Origin: Romanomermis culicivorax
Lineage: Eukaryota > Nematoda > Enoplea > Mermithida > Mermithidae
Length of the DNA stretch: 64,000 nucleotides
Assembly (NCBI GenBank): GCA_963922205.1
Contig: CAWUHX010000405.1
Location: forward strand, 124,001 to 188,000
Direction of reading: 5' to 3'
Positions 11,740 to 23,443 of this stretch are shown here, piece after piece; position 1 is the stretch's first letter; every line of letters starts with the position of its first letter. The notes below the pieces were generated by a model. That model ran no database searches. It was not told the origin of the DNA and was given only the letters and a program-made list of their open reading frames with translations. A program made the translations under genes and the position numbers.

Positions 11740-12279
11740 GGCGAATGTCAAGAAGAAACGAGCATGATGATATTTACCGAGATACCGCCGATAGCTACTG
11801 CAACCTTGACTACAAAAGCAAGCGACTCGTTGAGCTTGGGAAAAAACGATTCCAAAATTGAACAGCGCCTTGATCAAGAAATTGTCGATTTTATAACCTT
11901 ATGTTCGTACGTTCGTCAAACATTCCAAATCAAATGGGCCTGCGACGATTGTATTTGTTCCTTGAGGTCGCGTTCGAAAAATTATGTTTTAACGGCGGCC
12001 AAAAACCATCGAAAAATGTTCCCTGAATCACCGGCGTGCCCAACGAACGTTTTATTGTTGAAATTGTTAACGTCGTCCCGTAACGAAAACAGCTGCTCCG
12101 CTACGGTTTGGTATTTTAAAGTCAGAAATCTGACAAAATTGTATGATTTAGACAGCAAAGACTGCCGAAAAATTTTGTTGAATATTTGTCCGTCGTTGCA
12201 AAATGTCGAAGATTGTTTGATGGAAGATGAGTGCCTTTATCCGCATAATTCTACAGGTTGGTTGATTCAGACGGAATAA
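11740..12279 (+). CDS. Probable 3' coding exon of the unknown + strand gene
   Basis: An acceptor (GCATTTTAG, ending 11739) opens a frame of about 179 codons in phase 0, matching the donor phase at 4130. It runs to a TAA stop at 12277-12279. Early residues are Thr/Ser-rich; then a more folded-looking part contains several Cys (CDDCIC; SPACPTN; CPSLQNVEDC; MEDECLYPHN). Spaced Cys pairs suggest metal binding or disulfides, but no named zinc finger fits. The whole 171-codon stretch from the ATG at 11764 is open on this strand with few CG-poor codons, unlike nearby DNA. A donor inside (CAG|GTTGGT near 12255) is possible, so it may not be the last exon. Function unknown. Confidence 0.55.
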   Translation, partial: GECQEETSMMIFTEIPPIATATLTTKASDSLSLGKNDSKIEQRLDQEIVDFITLCSYVRQTFQIKWACDDCICSLRSRSKNYVLTAAKNHRKMFPESPACPTNVLLLKLLTSSRNENSCSATVWYFKVRNLTKLYDLDSKDCRKILLNICPSLQNVEDCLMEDECLYPHNSTGWLIQTE

Positions 12280-12488
12280 CTTTTTTGAATTGAGTGGCAT
12301 TCGAAGATGCTATATTTCAGTATGAGGAACAGTCATCACGTTCGAATTTTCAAATTTTTGGTCTTATGAACCGTCCAGTTGTAAAACTGGCTTACATCTG
12401 ACTTTACATCATTGAATCAATTGTTAAGTTCAGATGCGTTCGCGTTCATTACGAGTTCTACACTATTGAACCTTGAGAATATTCAAAG

Positions 12489-12680
12489 CATACATGTGAC
12501 GGAGATCCAATTTCAGGGGGTCTTTGAAGAATGAAAATTTCGATTTCTTTGCCCAAATAGTCAGAAACCCGTTAAAAGTGTATTTTTTGTACGAAGCGTC
12601 GAAAATTTGACGTTGACTATTGTATAAAAATTACCATTTTTCATTTAAAAATTGACATTTTTCAATTTTTTTCACTAATA
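12489..12680 (+). mobile_element. Family B MITE fragment
   Basis: It begins CATACATGTGACGG and follows the family B order, including TTTTTGTACGAAGCGTCG and TTGACATTTTTCA, then breaks off before the ATGGCTAGCCAT part. Confidence 0.6.
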
Positions 12681-12707
12681 ATAGCCTCACAGTTATATAT
12701 TCTAGTC

Positions 12708-12959
12708 CAGACATGCACGGAAAGAATTTTCCAAGGGGAGGGTCCATGGACTTTTTTCCCAGGAGGGTAGGGGGTGGTTGAGCAAAAAAACAAGCAAAAA
12801 GTTCTGCGAGCCTGGTTTTCATACAAAATATGCACAAAAATCATGAAAAAAGCTGTCTTAGAAAAAGTTCAGGGTGGGGTGTTTGACGATTTTTTGGCCA
12901 GGGGGGTGGTCTGGGTCTGAGGTATGGGGGTTTACCCCCCCCCCCTATGTGCATGTATG
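12708..12959 (+). mobile_element. ACATGCAC MITE (family A), full length, 252 bp
   Basis: Ends CAGACATGCAC and GTGCATGTATG are inverted copies. An exact 8-bp duplication, TTCTAGTC, flanks it (12700-12707 and 12960-12967). G-rich runs on one side and C-rich runs on the other could form a strong stem. Non-coding. This copy serves as the reference for family A. Confidence 0.9.
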
Positions 12960-13106
12960 TTCTAGTCTAATAATGAGCAGAGAAAGACTCCATGGTTTTT
13001 ATGCGAAAGCGAATCACAAAAAATTGCACAATGAAGCCCGTGGATTAGTTCTAGCCGACTGAGATGCCAAAATCCTTGTTGCTTTCGAGATGTCATTGGT
13101 CCGCAT

Positions 13107-13287
13107 CAGAGGTCCCCAAGGTCAGATTTTTCAGGTGGGGGTAAAATTGAAAATTTGCGGGGGTAGTGTAGCTAAAATGTACACTTAACGCGCCATTTTG
13201 TCTCAAAATTAGGCAACCAGTGATCAATTTTAAGGACTTTAGGTAGGGGTAATACCCCCCTCATACCCCTCTTCATGGGGCCGTCTG
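13107..13287. mobile_element. CAGAGGTCCCC MITE (family H), 181 bp
   Basis: Ends CAGAGGTCCCCA and TGGGGCCGTCTG are imperfect inverted copies, with exact 8-bp duplications GTCCGCAT (13099-13106 and 13288-13295). It carries GGGGGTA and TACCCCC blocks. A longer relative lies at 42712-43733. Confidence 0.9.
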
Positions 13288-13295
13288 GTCCGCAT

Positions 13296-14898
13296 GAAGT
13301 TTAGCGTGCGATCACTAATTTTTGCTTCCAATATCCGTGTAAAACGTGGTAATAAAACTTTTAACTATGATTAAAGTAAATATCTACAACTGCGTGATAA
13401 CCAGTTGGGATACCAAACTCTTGATGTAACTTGAAACGATCACTGGCATTCACTAGAAGAACTGTAAATTTTGCTACATTCTAATATTTTCAAAAAACGC
13501 GATGAACCAAAGTGGTATATTATATGGTTAGGGAAAATGGAAGTTGAGAAATTTGTGATCATACTACTTGAGGGATCGAATGGTTTTTATGATTTTTACC
13601 ATGGTCACTTCTAAATGAGTTGTAAAATAATAAATCAAATATTTACCATGGTCAGTTCTAAATGAGTTGTAAAATCACAAAATAATAAATCATGTAAGGT
13701 ACGAGTAAGGGCATAGGCAGAGGACGGCTGGAAGATTGACTGGAAAGTTTTTTTGCTGGATGTTTCCACACATGCATTTTTAGCCACTGAAAAGTAAAGA
13801 TCGTTTTCATGACTTTTCCATGTTGGTGACATACAAAAAATGGTAGTTTTATCAATACTACAGAAAAACAAGAAAGAGTGCTTTTTTATATGTGTCTCTA
13901 TGTACATGTACATAGATCGGCGAAAAATGTTTGTGAAGAGAAAATTTTTTACACTAAACCACGATTTCGCATGCATTTTTGCGCAGACCTCCTTCCAAAT
14001 AGCACTTGAGTTCGTATCCTTTACATATAGCCTAAAAATACACAGTATTGAGAAATGCAGCTTCAGTTGTGTTTTCTTTATTCCTGTTATTGGAAAACAT
14101 GTTTTTATCATTTTACAAACTGAAAAATATATTCAAACCTGAAATTCCTGGAAATTACTTCTGAATGCTTCTGAATTGACACCCGGCTTCTCGTTTAAAA
14201 GTATAGTTACATTACAAAAAATTTTGACCTACTAAGGTGACCAAAATTCACCTTTTCTATATCGAACCACAATATTTTTTCCCTTTTCCAAAGATTCCCT
14301 CCCAAAAAGCACCATTTAGGAAAAAACAGTAAAATGGAGAAATTTTTCTGCTTCCTGATTTTAGAGCTTGGAGAAGTATTTTCTAAGCAGGTAGTTTCGA
14401 CTCTTTGTTCAAAATTACCAAAAATCATTGTACATAGCAAATAAAAGTTGGTCTCATTCAAAACAGCCAACGGCAAGTGGAGAAAATTCCTTCCTACCGT
14501 ACGAATATTCATTTGCAAATTTCTCTTTTAGTTTCATCCGTGTTTGTAATCAAAAAAATGGATGAAGCAACTGATGTCTTGTTTGTTCAAGTGATTCCGA
14601 AAAAAACAACAAATCTTTATCTAATTTGATCGAGAAGTCGGTGAGTACATTAACTCGCATTTTTACTGAGATCAAAATTCTGAAAAGTCGAAAAATGCCG
14701 GGGATCTGTAGTTTTTCTGAGGACGTACATTTTTCTCTTTATGATACAGAATGTATAAATGACATGAAAATGAAAGATCTAGTGAATTCAGCTTTCCTTT
14801 GGGAAACATTGCAATATTATGATATGCATAAAATCAGCTAGGTATCGTAGATAACTTTGAATATACGATGCAATAAAGCACAATGTGATACCAAAGCA
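13296..14898. other. No gene seen
   Basis: AT-rich sequence. A direct duplication of about 54 bp (TACCATGGTCA...TGAGTTGTAAAAT) lies at 13597-13690. Overlapping open frames on both strands at 13635-14142 have no recognisable domain and unbiased composition. Confidence 0.4.
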
Positions 14899-15271
14899 GT
14901 AGATAGCATTAGTGATGGACCGATGGCCAAAAATTTGCCATCGGCCTATGCTGATGCCATCAGCCAGGGTCACCGATAGCATCAGCCGATGGCTGATTGC
15001 CGATACATTGGCTGTATTATGTACAAAATACAACCTGAAGTTGCCACACTGTAATAAATTAAAAACTATTATGAATTATTCACAAAGTTTTACTGATATT
15101 TTCAACATTCGACAAGTAACAACATTTTCATTCATCCGATTCCTCATCAACAAAAGCATCTGTTGTACTATCTTCACTCTGATTGCTGAATTCACTAGAA
15201 GTTTCTTCAACTTCAGCTTCTATGTTTTTCAAAGTTGCACTATTGAATCCAATCGCACATAGGTTATGCTT

Positions 15272-18200
15272 CTAGAATAAAAGCATTTGTACATTTTTTG
15301 GCAATAAACGACATCTTTTTCCACGTGTAACATCTTTTGCTTTTTTAAATGATCGTTCGCTAGCTACTGACTCAATTGGAGCCGATAAAAATTTCATGGT
15401 AAGCTAAAGAAAACTTTTCTTTAATGAAACTCATTTTCTAACTACACACTATTCTCACTCACTTTAGCTAATTCTGGTTTTGTTGCAGCATTTTTCTTCC
15501 AATATTCTAGTGGCGAAGAATCAGAGTCTAGTTTTGATTCAGCAATATATTCTGAAATGATAGCTTTTGCTTGCTCATATGTTGGCATCAGGGGTTTTTT
15601 TGTACATGACCCATTTGTACATGTACAAACGGCAGCCGATATTTCATTTGTACAATTTGTACATAGAAAAAATACGTAAAATAAGTAACCTGTGTTCCCC
15701 TATGTCATGGCCAAAGACTAATAACCAAATCAGTGGAATTTTCAAATTTTATTTATAGCTCAAAAAATGCTGTTAATTCATTAAAATTTAGAAAAAAATT
15801 GAAATTTTCGAGTTTCAATTCAAATTTACAAGCATTGTGGAACAAATTTTGTAGAAAACTATCCAATAGCATAATGAGTCTGCATTAGATGACAAATTGA
15901 TGGTTAAGTCCTCTATGATGAGAAATGAAAGCTCAAAAAAGACATCAATCTTTCCGACGCAAAGCGCCGGAAAAATTTTTTGTGTATTAACATTCGGTGA
16001 CGCTGGAAAATTAATTTTCCAAACATTTATTTCAAGAATTAGATTTGAATTTAGTGTTCAAAGGTCGTGAATTTTAGAATTTTACCGTCTTAAAAATTTT
16101 GAAAACAGTAATTTATTCATTAACTCTCATGACCATGGCCGAAAAGATATGAGTGGAAGAGTAGAAATTTCCGAAGGCTACTCCCATGAAGCTTTGGAAC
16201 TGATTTTATGTTAAGAAAAGAATAATCAATTTGAGGAACAAATTTTCCAGCAAACTATCCAAGAACATAATGACTTTGAATTACATGAGAAATCGATGGT
16301 TAAGTCCTCTATGATGACGAGTGAGAGCCCAACAAAACTATTCATTTTTCCTGCCTGAAATGCTGGGAAAATTTTATGGTTATCGACATTCTGGGATGCT
16401 GGAAAATCAATTTTCCAAACACTTATTTAAAGAATTAGATTCGAATTTTCTGTTCAAAAGTCATGATTTCTAGAATTTTATGTTTGAAAAATTTAAAAGC
16501 CATCATTTTATTCACACACTCTCATGAACTTGGCCGAAAAGATATGAGTAAGAAGTTCCGAAAACTACTTCCATGAAACTTTTGGATTGATTTTACGTTA
16601 AGAAAGGAATAATCGCTTCAAAAAGTTTACAGACTTGACGTTATTGATCTTTCTCAAAAAATGTGTCAAGGGAAAAATGTAAATCTTCATTAAATATCAA
16701 GATGAAATATTGAAGATTACCAATTAAAACATGAGATAATACGTTTAAGATGATTAAAACTATTAAATATTAAATAATAAGTGAAGGTAGACATGTTTGA
16801 AGCAGCGCCTGAGCTAGTAAATAAATAATATTTAAGTTATAACTGGCGCGAAGCGCCGGAAAATCTTGAGATTATGACCTTCTAAAATGCACCGAGATGC
16901 ATCTTTTCTGTATCCGATATGATCAAACACATGACTCAAAAAATTCTGACAAGCCATTTTGGCTTGTTGAACTAAAATTCTACAAGCCATTTTGTCAGTC
17001 CAACAAGCCATGGCTTGTAAAATGCTAAAAAAAACTATGAGTGGAAGAGTAGAAACTTCCGAAGGCTACTTCCATGAAGCTTTCGAACTGATTTTATGCT
17101 AAGAAAGGAATAATCACTTTGAAAAGTTTAGAGACTTGATGTATTGATCTTCCTCAAAAAATGTTTCAAGAAAAAACTACGAATCTTCATCAAATATCAA
17201 GATAAAATATTGAAGATTACCACTCTAAAAATGAGATAATACGTTTGAGATGATAAAAACTATTATACGAGTACATTAAATGATAGGTGAAGGTAGACAT
17301 TCTGAAAGTTGCATCTGAGCTAGGTAATACATAATAATGATTATTAAAGTTATAACTGGCACGAAGCGCTAGAAAATTTTGAGATTATGAACTTCTAAAA
17401 CGCACCAAAATGCATATTTTCCATACCTTATCCCCAAAATTTTCTTCCCTAAATGGGAAAGAGCCGTTTGTACATGTACAAATGACTACTCCAATTTCGT
17501 TTGCTCCAAAAAATTTTCATTTGCCTCCGGCAAAAAAAGCCCTGGTTGACATCACACATTTTTTGGCTCCAGATCATCTTCAGATGAGCTTGGAATGGCT
17601 AAATAGTGCCTGAAGTTTGCCAGTTTTGTGTAAATGCTAGAATTACATTAGTGTTAATTGTGGCTTACTGAGAAAGTTTGGATGATGAGTTCGAATGTTT
17701 ATTTGATTTTTGAACCATATTTTCGGACAAGCATTGATTTTGTTGTTTTTGATCAACAACCATTCTAATCAAAGCTAGTTCAGCTTTGTCAGCTGCTTGA
17801 GGATCACGGAAAGCCTAAATAGTTCAATTTTGGTTTTTATGATCAATATGTGTTATATTTCAAATTTCAATCCAACCTTCATTTTTAATCGAGGATCTAG
17901 TAAGGATGCCAAAGCATAAATTTCATTGTCTTCAATGGGTTTAAAGTGGGCTCGATTGTCATTTCCATTAAAATATTGATCTATTTTTTCCAACAATTCG
18001 TCCTTTAATGAACCCAAACCAGGAAAGTTGACATTGTGAATTGAGCGACGTAAAATTCCTAATGACATAATTCTTTCATTCATATTTTCCCAAAAAATTT
18101 AGGCAAAAAATCTAGCTTACTTTCCTTCAGCTTTTTCTTCGGAAATACAGGCGTTTTCAGATTCATAGATTTTTACAGTTTCGTAAAAAAATTCTAACAA

Positions 18201-19595
18201 ATTGACAAGCTGCCAAATCATAATTATCTAAGGCATGGATACATTAAACATGTATTAAAATATATTCTTACCATGGCTAAAATATCCCATTCATAGTTTG
18301 TTAAATTCTTGTTATTTAGTTCATCAATTTGGAAGCATAACCGCCTAATTGCCAGTTTTTGACTTAAAAACCTTTCAATCATATTATATGTACTTGACCA
18401 TCTTGTGGGCTGGTCCAGAATCAAAACGTTTTGCCTCGATTCTTCTCTTTCTTGTGCCTGGCGCAAAATTTGTTTTCCTCTCGGTGTTCGTGTCTTTTTT
18501 ACAATTATTGGAACCTATGAAATAAATTGATATGTACAAAACCACATGCATTCCTTTGATGACAAAAAACGTTTGCTAAAATATATGAAACAGCTTTCTG
18601 ACACTTCAGACTGTTTGCAATGATCAGGTGTAACACGTGTAAAAAGCAACCCGTATGACTGAAGCCAGCCAGATCCATTGCCATGACAACATTTGATCCA
18701 TTGTCTCGAACAACAATGTGAATTTTATTGGTCAAATTGTATTTTCGCTCTACTGTTTTCAATTTTTTGGCAATATTTTCAGCAGTATGTGTTTCAGCAA
18801 ATGGCAAACATTCTAGTACTACCATTTTCTTTTCCACGACGTTTTATCTAAAAGCTTTTGAAGTAGATTACCAAGTTTGGAAATTATTCACATTTTGAAT
18901 CCAGTACCTATAAAATGAACTGTCAGGGACATGTATGCATCCTGTGATTCTGAACTCCAAAAACCTGTTTTAATAATTAAGGTACAATTTTTCATTATTA
19001 GTAAAAACAGAAACTTACTATTGGCATTAGTGTCGTTCGCATATATTTGGCAGAAAGTACTACAAATCGTGGATTTAAACGTGAAGCAAACTTTTTGAAA
19101 CTTTCGTTTTCAACTAGTAAAAATGGCAAGTCAGCGTTAATGATCAGTTCGAGTAATTCATGTTTCATAGCAATTTGTTCTGGGTTACAACCTGCAATAA
19201 GTAATTTTTTGGGTAAATCTTTTTACATTGTTTTGGGAACTTCACTTACCAGAATATTTTTGTCGGTTTTGAAATAAATCATCTATCTTAGATTGCTTTG
19301 GTGGTGGTTCGTCATTCAAAACGTAAATTTTTTTTGATTCCTAGAAATATAAAGCAATTAATACATGATAACTCACTAAATTGATAACCACTACTTTTTC
19401 TGACTCGCTGTTTGCTTTCTTTTCTTTGCCACTAATATCGATTGTTTTGTGTTTGCTCTTCATATGGCCTAACATATTGCTTGTGGTCATACCTCTGGCT
19501 GATGCACCACCCCTACTGATTTTTGTTCCACAAATTGTACATTTTGCTTTTGACTTATCATTGCATATTTCGAAATAACTCCAAACCGCCGACAT
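15272..19595 (-). pseudogene. hAT transposase, multi-exon, interrupted by an insertion
   Basis: The gene cuts and pastes its own element. Exons read on the minus strand: 19595-19377 (BED finger: VWSYFE, CTIC, HMKSKH), 19340-19250, 19191-19019 (the N-terminal hAT pattern DLPFLLVENESF), 18964-18908 (FWSSESQDAYMSLTVH), 18847 to about 18545 (VRDNGSN, a catalytic-core Asp; then GCFLHVLHL), about 18505-18230 (RWSSTYNMIERF), 18083-17880, about 17815-17660, then the hAT dimerisation domain at about 15590-15440 and 15400-15272 (SPLEYWKKNA; SAPIESVASERSF). Introns are short GT-AG. The exon preceding the dimerisation domain carries a nested 1956-bp insertion and seems to need a frame change around it, so this copy is probably dead though the rest reads well. 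Donors of the middle exons are approximate. Confidence 0.85.
15589..17544. mobile_element. CAGGG-type element nested in the hAT transposon, 1956 bp
   Basis: Ends CAGGGGTTTTTTTGTACATG and GGCAAAAAAAGCCCTG are flanked by 8-bp duplications differing at one base, GTTGGCAT (15581-15588) and GTTGACAT (17545-17552). Inside are two or three related blocks with the GGCGCGAAGCGCC hairpin (15955, 16844, 17361) and TTGTACATGTACAA palindromes near each end. No transposase frame; non-autonomous. Confidence 0.85.
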
Positions 19596-20456
19596 TCCCA
19601 AACTTAATATAAAAGACCCATGAGAGTTACTTGTGCTTACCCAGAAAATGAATTATGCAAATAACAATATGAATAGGTTGCTCAAGTCCCCAAATAACAA
19701 CTGCTTAATGCAGACAACACAGGGCAGTCATGCCAAACATTAAAACAACCATTTTCACACAAAATAATTTATTTGCCAAAGTACTGTAAAATATAAATGT
19801 GAACAATCTGCTTTTTAGGCATAAGCACCTGCATTTATTGTAACAAAAGTTGCCAAACAATCGGCCATCGAACGATTTTTTGGCAAAACATCGGCCGATG
19901 GCCAAAAATCGCAACAATCGGCCGATGCTGATGCATCCGTCCATCACTAGATAGCATACATGTAACGGGACCCCGAGGTCTGGGGGGTCGGACGACCTTT
20001 TTTGGGCTGGGGGTCAGTAATTCCCAAAATTTAGGGGGAGAAGTCTCTCAAGGGAGAAAAATTCGATTTTTTCACGAAAAAAGTCCGAATAATAGTTCAA
20101 AAAATAGTAATTTTTTCTAAAAAGACCGAAAAAATGTATTTATGGCGCGAGGCGCCAAAAAATTTCATATTTTTTACCATTTTTTGTTCAAAAATTGACA
20201 TTTTTCAGTATTTTTCCAACCAAAGGTGTGTGGGTCCCTACGGCTACCATATGGCTAGCCATTGGATTGGAAAATCCTGGGGGGCGGTCGTCCAATGGCT
20301 AGCCATATGGTCGACGATTTTCGGGGGGTTCCCATGGCACTTCCTCGTCCCCCCCCCCCCCCAATTACATGTATGGTAGATAGCTTACGAGTTCAGTTCA
20401 TCATTAAAAGAAATTATCATCGTCATACCTACTTGAGAATAGAAATGAATGACTGT

Positions 20457-20848
20457 AGACAAACATGTACTCGATGCTCCGAGGTCTGATGAGTCAAGCG
20501 ACCTTTTTTGGGGCGGATTGTTATCAATTGGCCAAGATTTTAGGGGATCCTTGAAGAAAAAAATTCAATATTATTTTAATCAGAAAAACGGTTCGAAAAA
20601 TAACGTTGTTTGTTTCAAAACCGTAAAAAAGGTCTTTGTGGCGCGAAGCACCGAAAAAATGGACATTTTTGACTATTTTTCCAAAAATGATTATATTTTA
20701 TCGAAAAATTGGCTTTTTTTAGTTTTTTCTGACCAAAGTTATGACTACCATATGGATAGCCATATGATCAGAAAATCTTGAGGGTTTTCATCGTATAGTC
20801 ATGACCGACGATTTCTGTTGGAGGTTCTTATGGTACCTACACCGTCAC
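20457..20848 (+). mobile_element. Diverged family B MITE
   Basis: It starts near ACATGTACTCGATGCTCCGA and follows family B order (GCGACCTTTTTTGGGGC, GGCGCGAAGCACCG, CATATGGATAGCCATATG) directly after the split family B copy. The right end is interrupted by the element at 20849, so no target duplication could be tested. Confidence 0.6.
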
Positions 20849-21805
20849 CAGTGTTGCCAGATCAAATTTTAAAATATACCACATTTCAATGCCAAAATAA
20901 CGGGACAAACTTCATTATTACAATAGAAACTTTATTCAATAATTTGCGGATAATAGAAGTTCTAAACGTTTGAATATCAACACGATTCATGAAATAAATT
21001 TCTGAGCAAGCATCACTAGTTACAACTTAGCATTCGCATTTTTTAAACATATTTTCTGTAAGAGTAAAGCTTTTGTAGACTCTTTTCGTCAGGCAAGACG
21101 ATTACGCGTATAAAAAATTCAATCTAACTCTCCCAAGATGATCAATTTTTTGAATGAAACAGAAGCTGCCAACTTTAAGTTCAATTCTTTTGTTTTTGAA
21201 AAATCAGAATGGCTATCATCAGTATTTTTATTCAGACGTTCCTTCTCCAAATGCCTCCAGCTTGCCTGATGAGTCTGAAACACAGAGTGCCCGGCTTTAA
21301 GATCTAGTTTACACAATTTGCTATTAGCAACTGTTTCACCAGGCGTCCTTGTAACCAATCTTATATCAACGTTTAATGCAGAACATGAGGAAAAAATTAT
21401 GCAGTGTAGTCACAATGTTATGTATTTTGGTCAATAGCTGCCTAGCGACGCCGTCCCTAGTCACATACATACACTTAAATGATATTTTACTAAGAATTTA
21501 TGGTTTAAACTTTAGCACACAATTTTTTTGTGAGTACATGCAATTCGATGTTATCGGCACAAGACACAAAAATTATAGTCCAGAACCTACAAGATCAAAA
21601 TGTGCAGCAAAATGAATCGAATGGAATTCGAAAAACATATTATTTCGCTTTCATGCCACAGTAAATTTGGGCTAAATACTGGAATGCTGAGCCCGTAAAC
21701 ACTTGATTTTAAATTAATAGAATTCTGCTAAAGGGCAGGGGATTATGCCAGATCATTGCAAATAGTCCCAGATCTAGCATCGAAAATGTTGATCTAGCAA
21801 CGCTG
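20849..21805. mobile_element. hAT-like element with CAGTGTTGCCA end
   Basis: The left end is CAGTGTTGCCAGATC; the right end, TCTAGCAACGCTG, is its imperfect inverse. Flanks ACCGTCAC and CCCATCAC agree at 6 of 8 bases. It encodes only a short minus-strand fragment, so it is a decayed derivative. Confidence 0.65.
21119..21358 (-). pseudogene. BED-like finger fragment of a hAT transposase
   Basis: The frame holds KLCKLDLKAGHSVFQTHQAS then WRHLEKE, resembling the C-x2-C...H-x-H stretch of BED fingers in hAT transposases, with one Cys missing. It lies inside the CAGTGTTGCCA element and is the only coding trace there. The assignment rests on this short pattern and context. Confidence 0.45.
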
Positions 21806-21862
21806 CCCATCACCCAAATTTCTGTTTCTCCCTCTCCTTAATTTCTCAAATATACCTTAAAT

Positions 21863-22078
21863 CATACCTGTAATACCTCCGACCAGTTGGAGGGGGTAAA
21901 TCCGAAATTTTGGGGGGGGGGGGTAGAAAAAGTCGAAATTTTTCCCAAAAAAGGCCAAAAACATACACTTTTTTGCAAATTTTTTTAATTTTTTTCAAAC
22001 TGGGGGGAGTTGGGGGGGTAAATGATTTTGGGTACAGGGTTGGCCAAGTTGGGGGGTCCCCCCCCAAGTACAGGTATG
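21863..22078. mobile_element. ACAGGTATG MITE (family C), 216 bp
   Basis: Ends CATACCTGTAATACC and AGTACAGGTATG are inverted; exact 8-bp duplications CCTTAAAT flank it (21855-21862 and 22079-22086). G-runs dominate the + strand. Relatives lie at 50379-50542 and 52395-52575. Non-coding. Confidence 0.9.
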
Positions 22079-22086
22079 CCTTAAAT

Positions 22087-22957
22087 CTAATGAGCCGCTT
22101 GCACAATACAGTGCGGCATTTCATGTTTCGGATATGTAAAACAAAAGCTCTTTTATATTTTCTACCGTTAACTACCATTTTGCGTTAAGTTCAGTGGTTT
22201 AATGTATCAAAAGTTATTGTAGCTACGCAAGAACTATCACTTTTTTCGGCCTTATTGTTTCAGTTTTTCAGAGGCTGATCTATGGAAGAAAATAATTCGT
22301 TGTCGCAAACGTGATCCGTTGGGAAATTTTTTCGACATGTTGAAAAGTCCTTAAACGAAATGTATGTAAACTCGATTCGAAAAATTTTCCTTCTCTACTC
22401 TGTTTTTCTTGAAAAGCTTCTAACTACAAAAGTGGAAAGCAACTACTATTCTATATCTTATCGATTTACTGCTAAAACATATGTCACATATGATTGTAAC
22501 TTTGTTAGCATACTCAACAGAACCTCAACATTTTTTGGTGAAAAATTCCACAGTAAAACCCTTGTTTAAACGCTTTTGACGACAGCATTAATTTGTGTCA
22601 TTTGTTCAATTTAAAAGCATAGAAAAAACAGACTATATGTACGAGTAATTTCGCTTTATACTTGTTATTATTTTATTCAACTCTTTTTGTAGCTTTGTGT
22701 AGAATTCTAATAAAAATAGAAGCATCCAATATTTCAATTGCGCGACTTGACAAACATGGAAAAATCGGGCATCATCACTTCCGTAGTATGTTTTTCATAA
22801 AATTCTAGATTGAAAAATGGCAGGTACCCGGACTCATTAGTGTTGTACCTGTGCATACTACCGACCCAAAACCGTTTGGATTAACATATGTTGTACACTG
22901 CGAGCCCGAAACACAGAGAATGCTTTCGTTTCGACGTCCAAACGGTTAAAAATTTGT
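22087..22957. other. No gene seen
   Basis: AT-rich DNA without a supported exon, repeat boundary or RNA. Confidence 0.4.
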
Positions 22958-23443
22958 CTGGAAATGGCAAAAAGGAGAATATGTTTTTCCTTTTTGCTTG
23001 TTTCGCTGGCTTAAAAGTTCGATATTAGGCCTCCCCATCATTTCATTTCAGCAAACTTCCAACTGAAAAAACTTTCCATTTTCTGAGAAACATATACGCG
23101 CCCAGTTTTTTAATCATTTCTGAAAATGCCTCTGCGCAAAAAATGGACAAATCTTGGAAAAATTTCAGTATCAGTTATTAAAGTTGATTTTTACTGAAGA
23201 AAAAACTATGAAAAACTCGAAATCTTTGTAATTACTTATGTGCCATTCTACGTTAGAATTTTTCATTACTGTATACAATGCAGTGGCCTATTGTCTTTTT
23301 TAAAAGACAAACTGGGCGCGTATATGTTTCTCTGAAAATGGAATTTTGCTGAAATGAAATGATGGGGAGGCCTAATATCGAACTTTTAAGCCAGTGAAAC
23401 AAGCAAAAAGAAAAAACATATTCTCCTTTTTGTCATTTCCTGG
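22958..23443. mobile_element. Long-inverted-repeat element, 486 bp
   Basis: The left arm, 22958-23108, and right arm, 23309-23443, are close reverse copies for about 135-150 bp, sharing AAAAAGGAGAATATG, CGATATTAGGCCTCCCC and ATATACGCGCCCAG. The right arm lacks about 15 bp present in the left. The 200-bp spacer holds a small hairpin (GTCTTTTTTAAAAGAC). The ends are CTGGAAATG and CATTTCCTGG; no clear target duplication. Confidence 0.8.

Larger units (their letters stand above)
14910..19949 (-). mobile_element. hAT transposon, about 5 kb, near full length
   Basis: Ends TAGTGATGGACCGATGGC and CATCCGTCCATCACTA are inverted. The exact 8-bp duplication GATAGCAT flanks it (14902-14909 and 19950-19957). 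Subterminal regions on both sides are dense in CATCGGCCGATGGC-like palindromes, probably transposase binding sites. A multi-exon transposase runs on the minus strand. A 1956-bp element (15589-17544) has inserted into it. Confidence 0.93.
14907..20375. mobile_element. Family B MITE split by a hAT transposon
   Basis: Its first three bases (CAT, 14907-14909) sit left of the hAT element and the body runs 19955-20375, ending TTACATGTATG. Removing the hAT restores exact 8-bp duplications GTAGATAG (14899-14906 and 20376-20383). The body carries the hairpin GGCGCGAGGCGCC (20144-20156), two ATGGCTAGCCAT palindromes and a C run. Confidence 0.85.

Noticed and set aside
13635..14142. Overlapping 158- and 100-codon frames on opposite strands
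   Set aside because: Both strands open with no codon bias, no motif, and a local direct duplication at one end.
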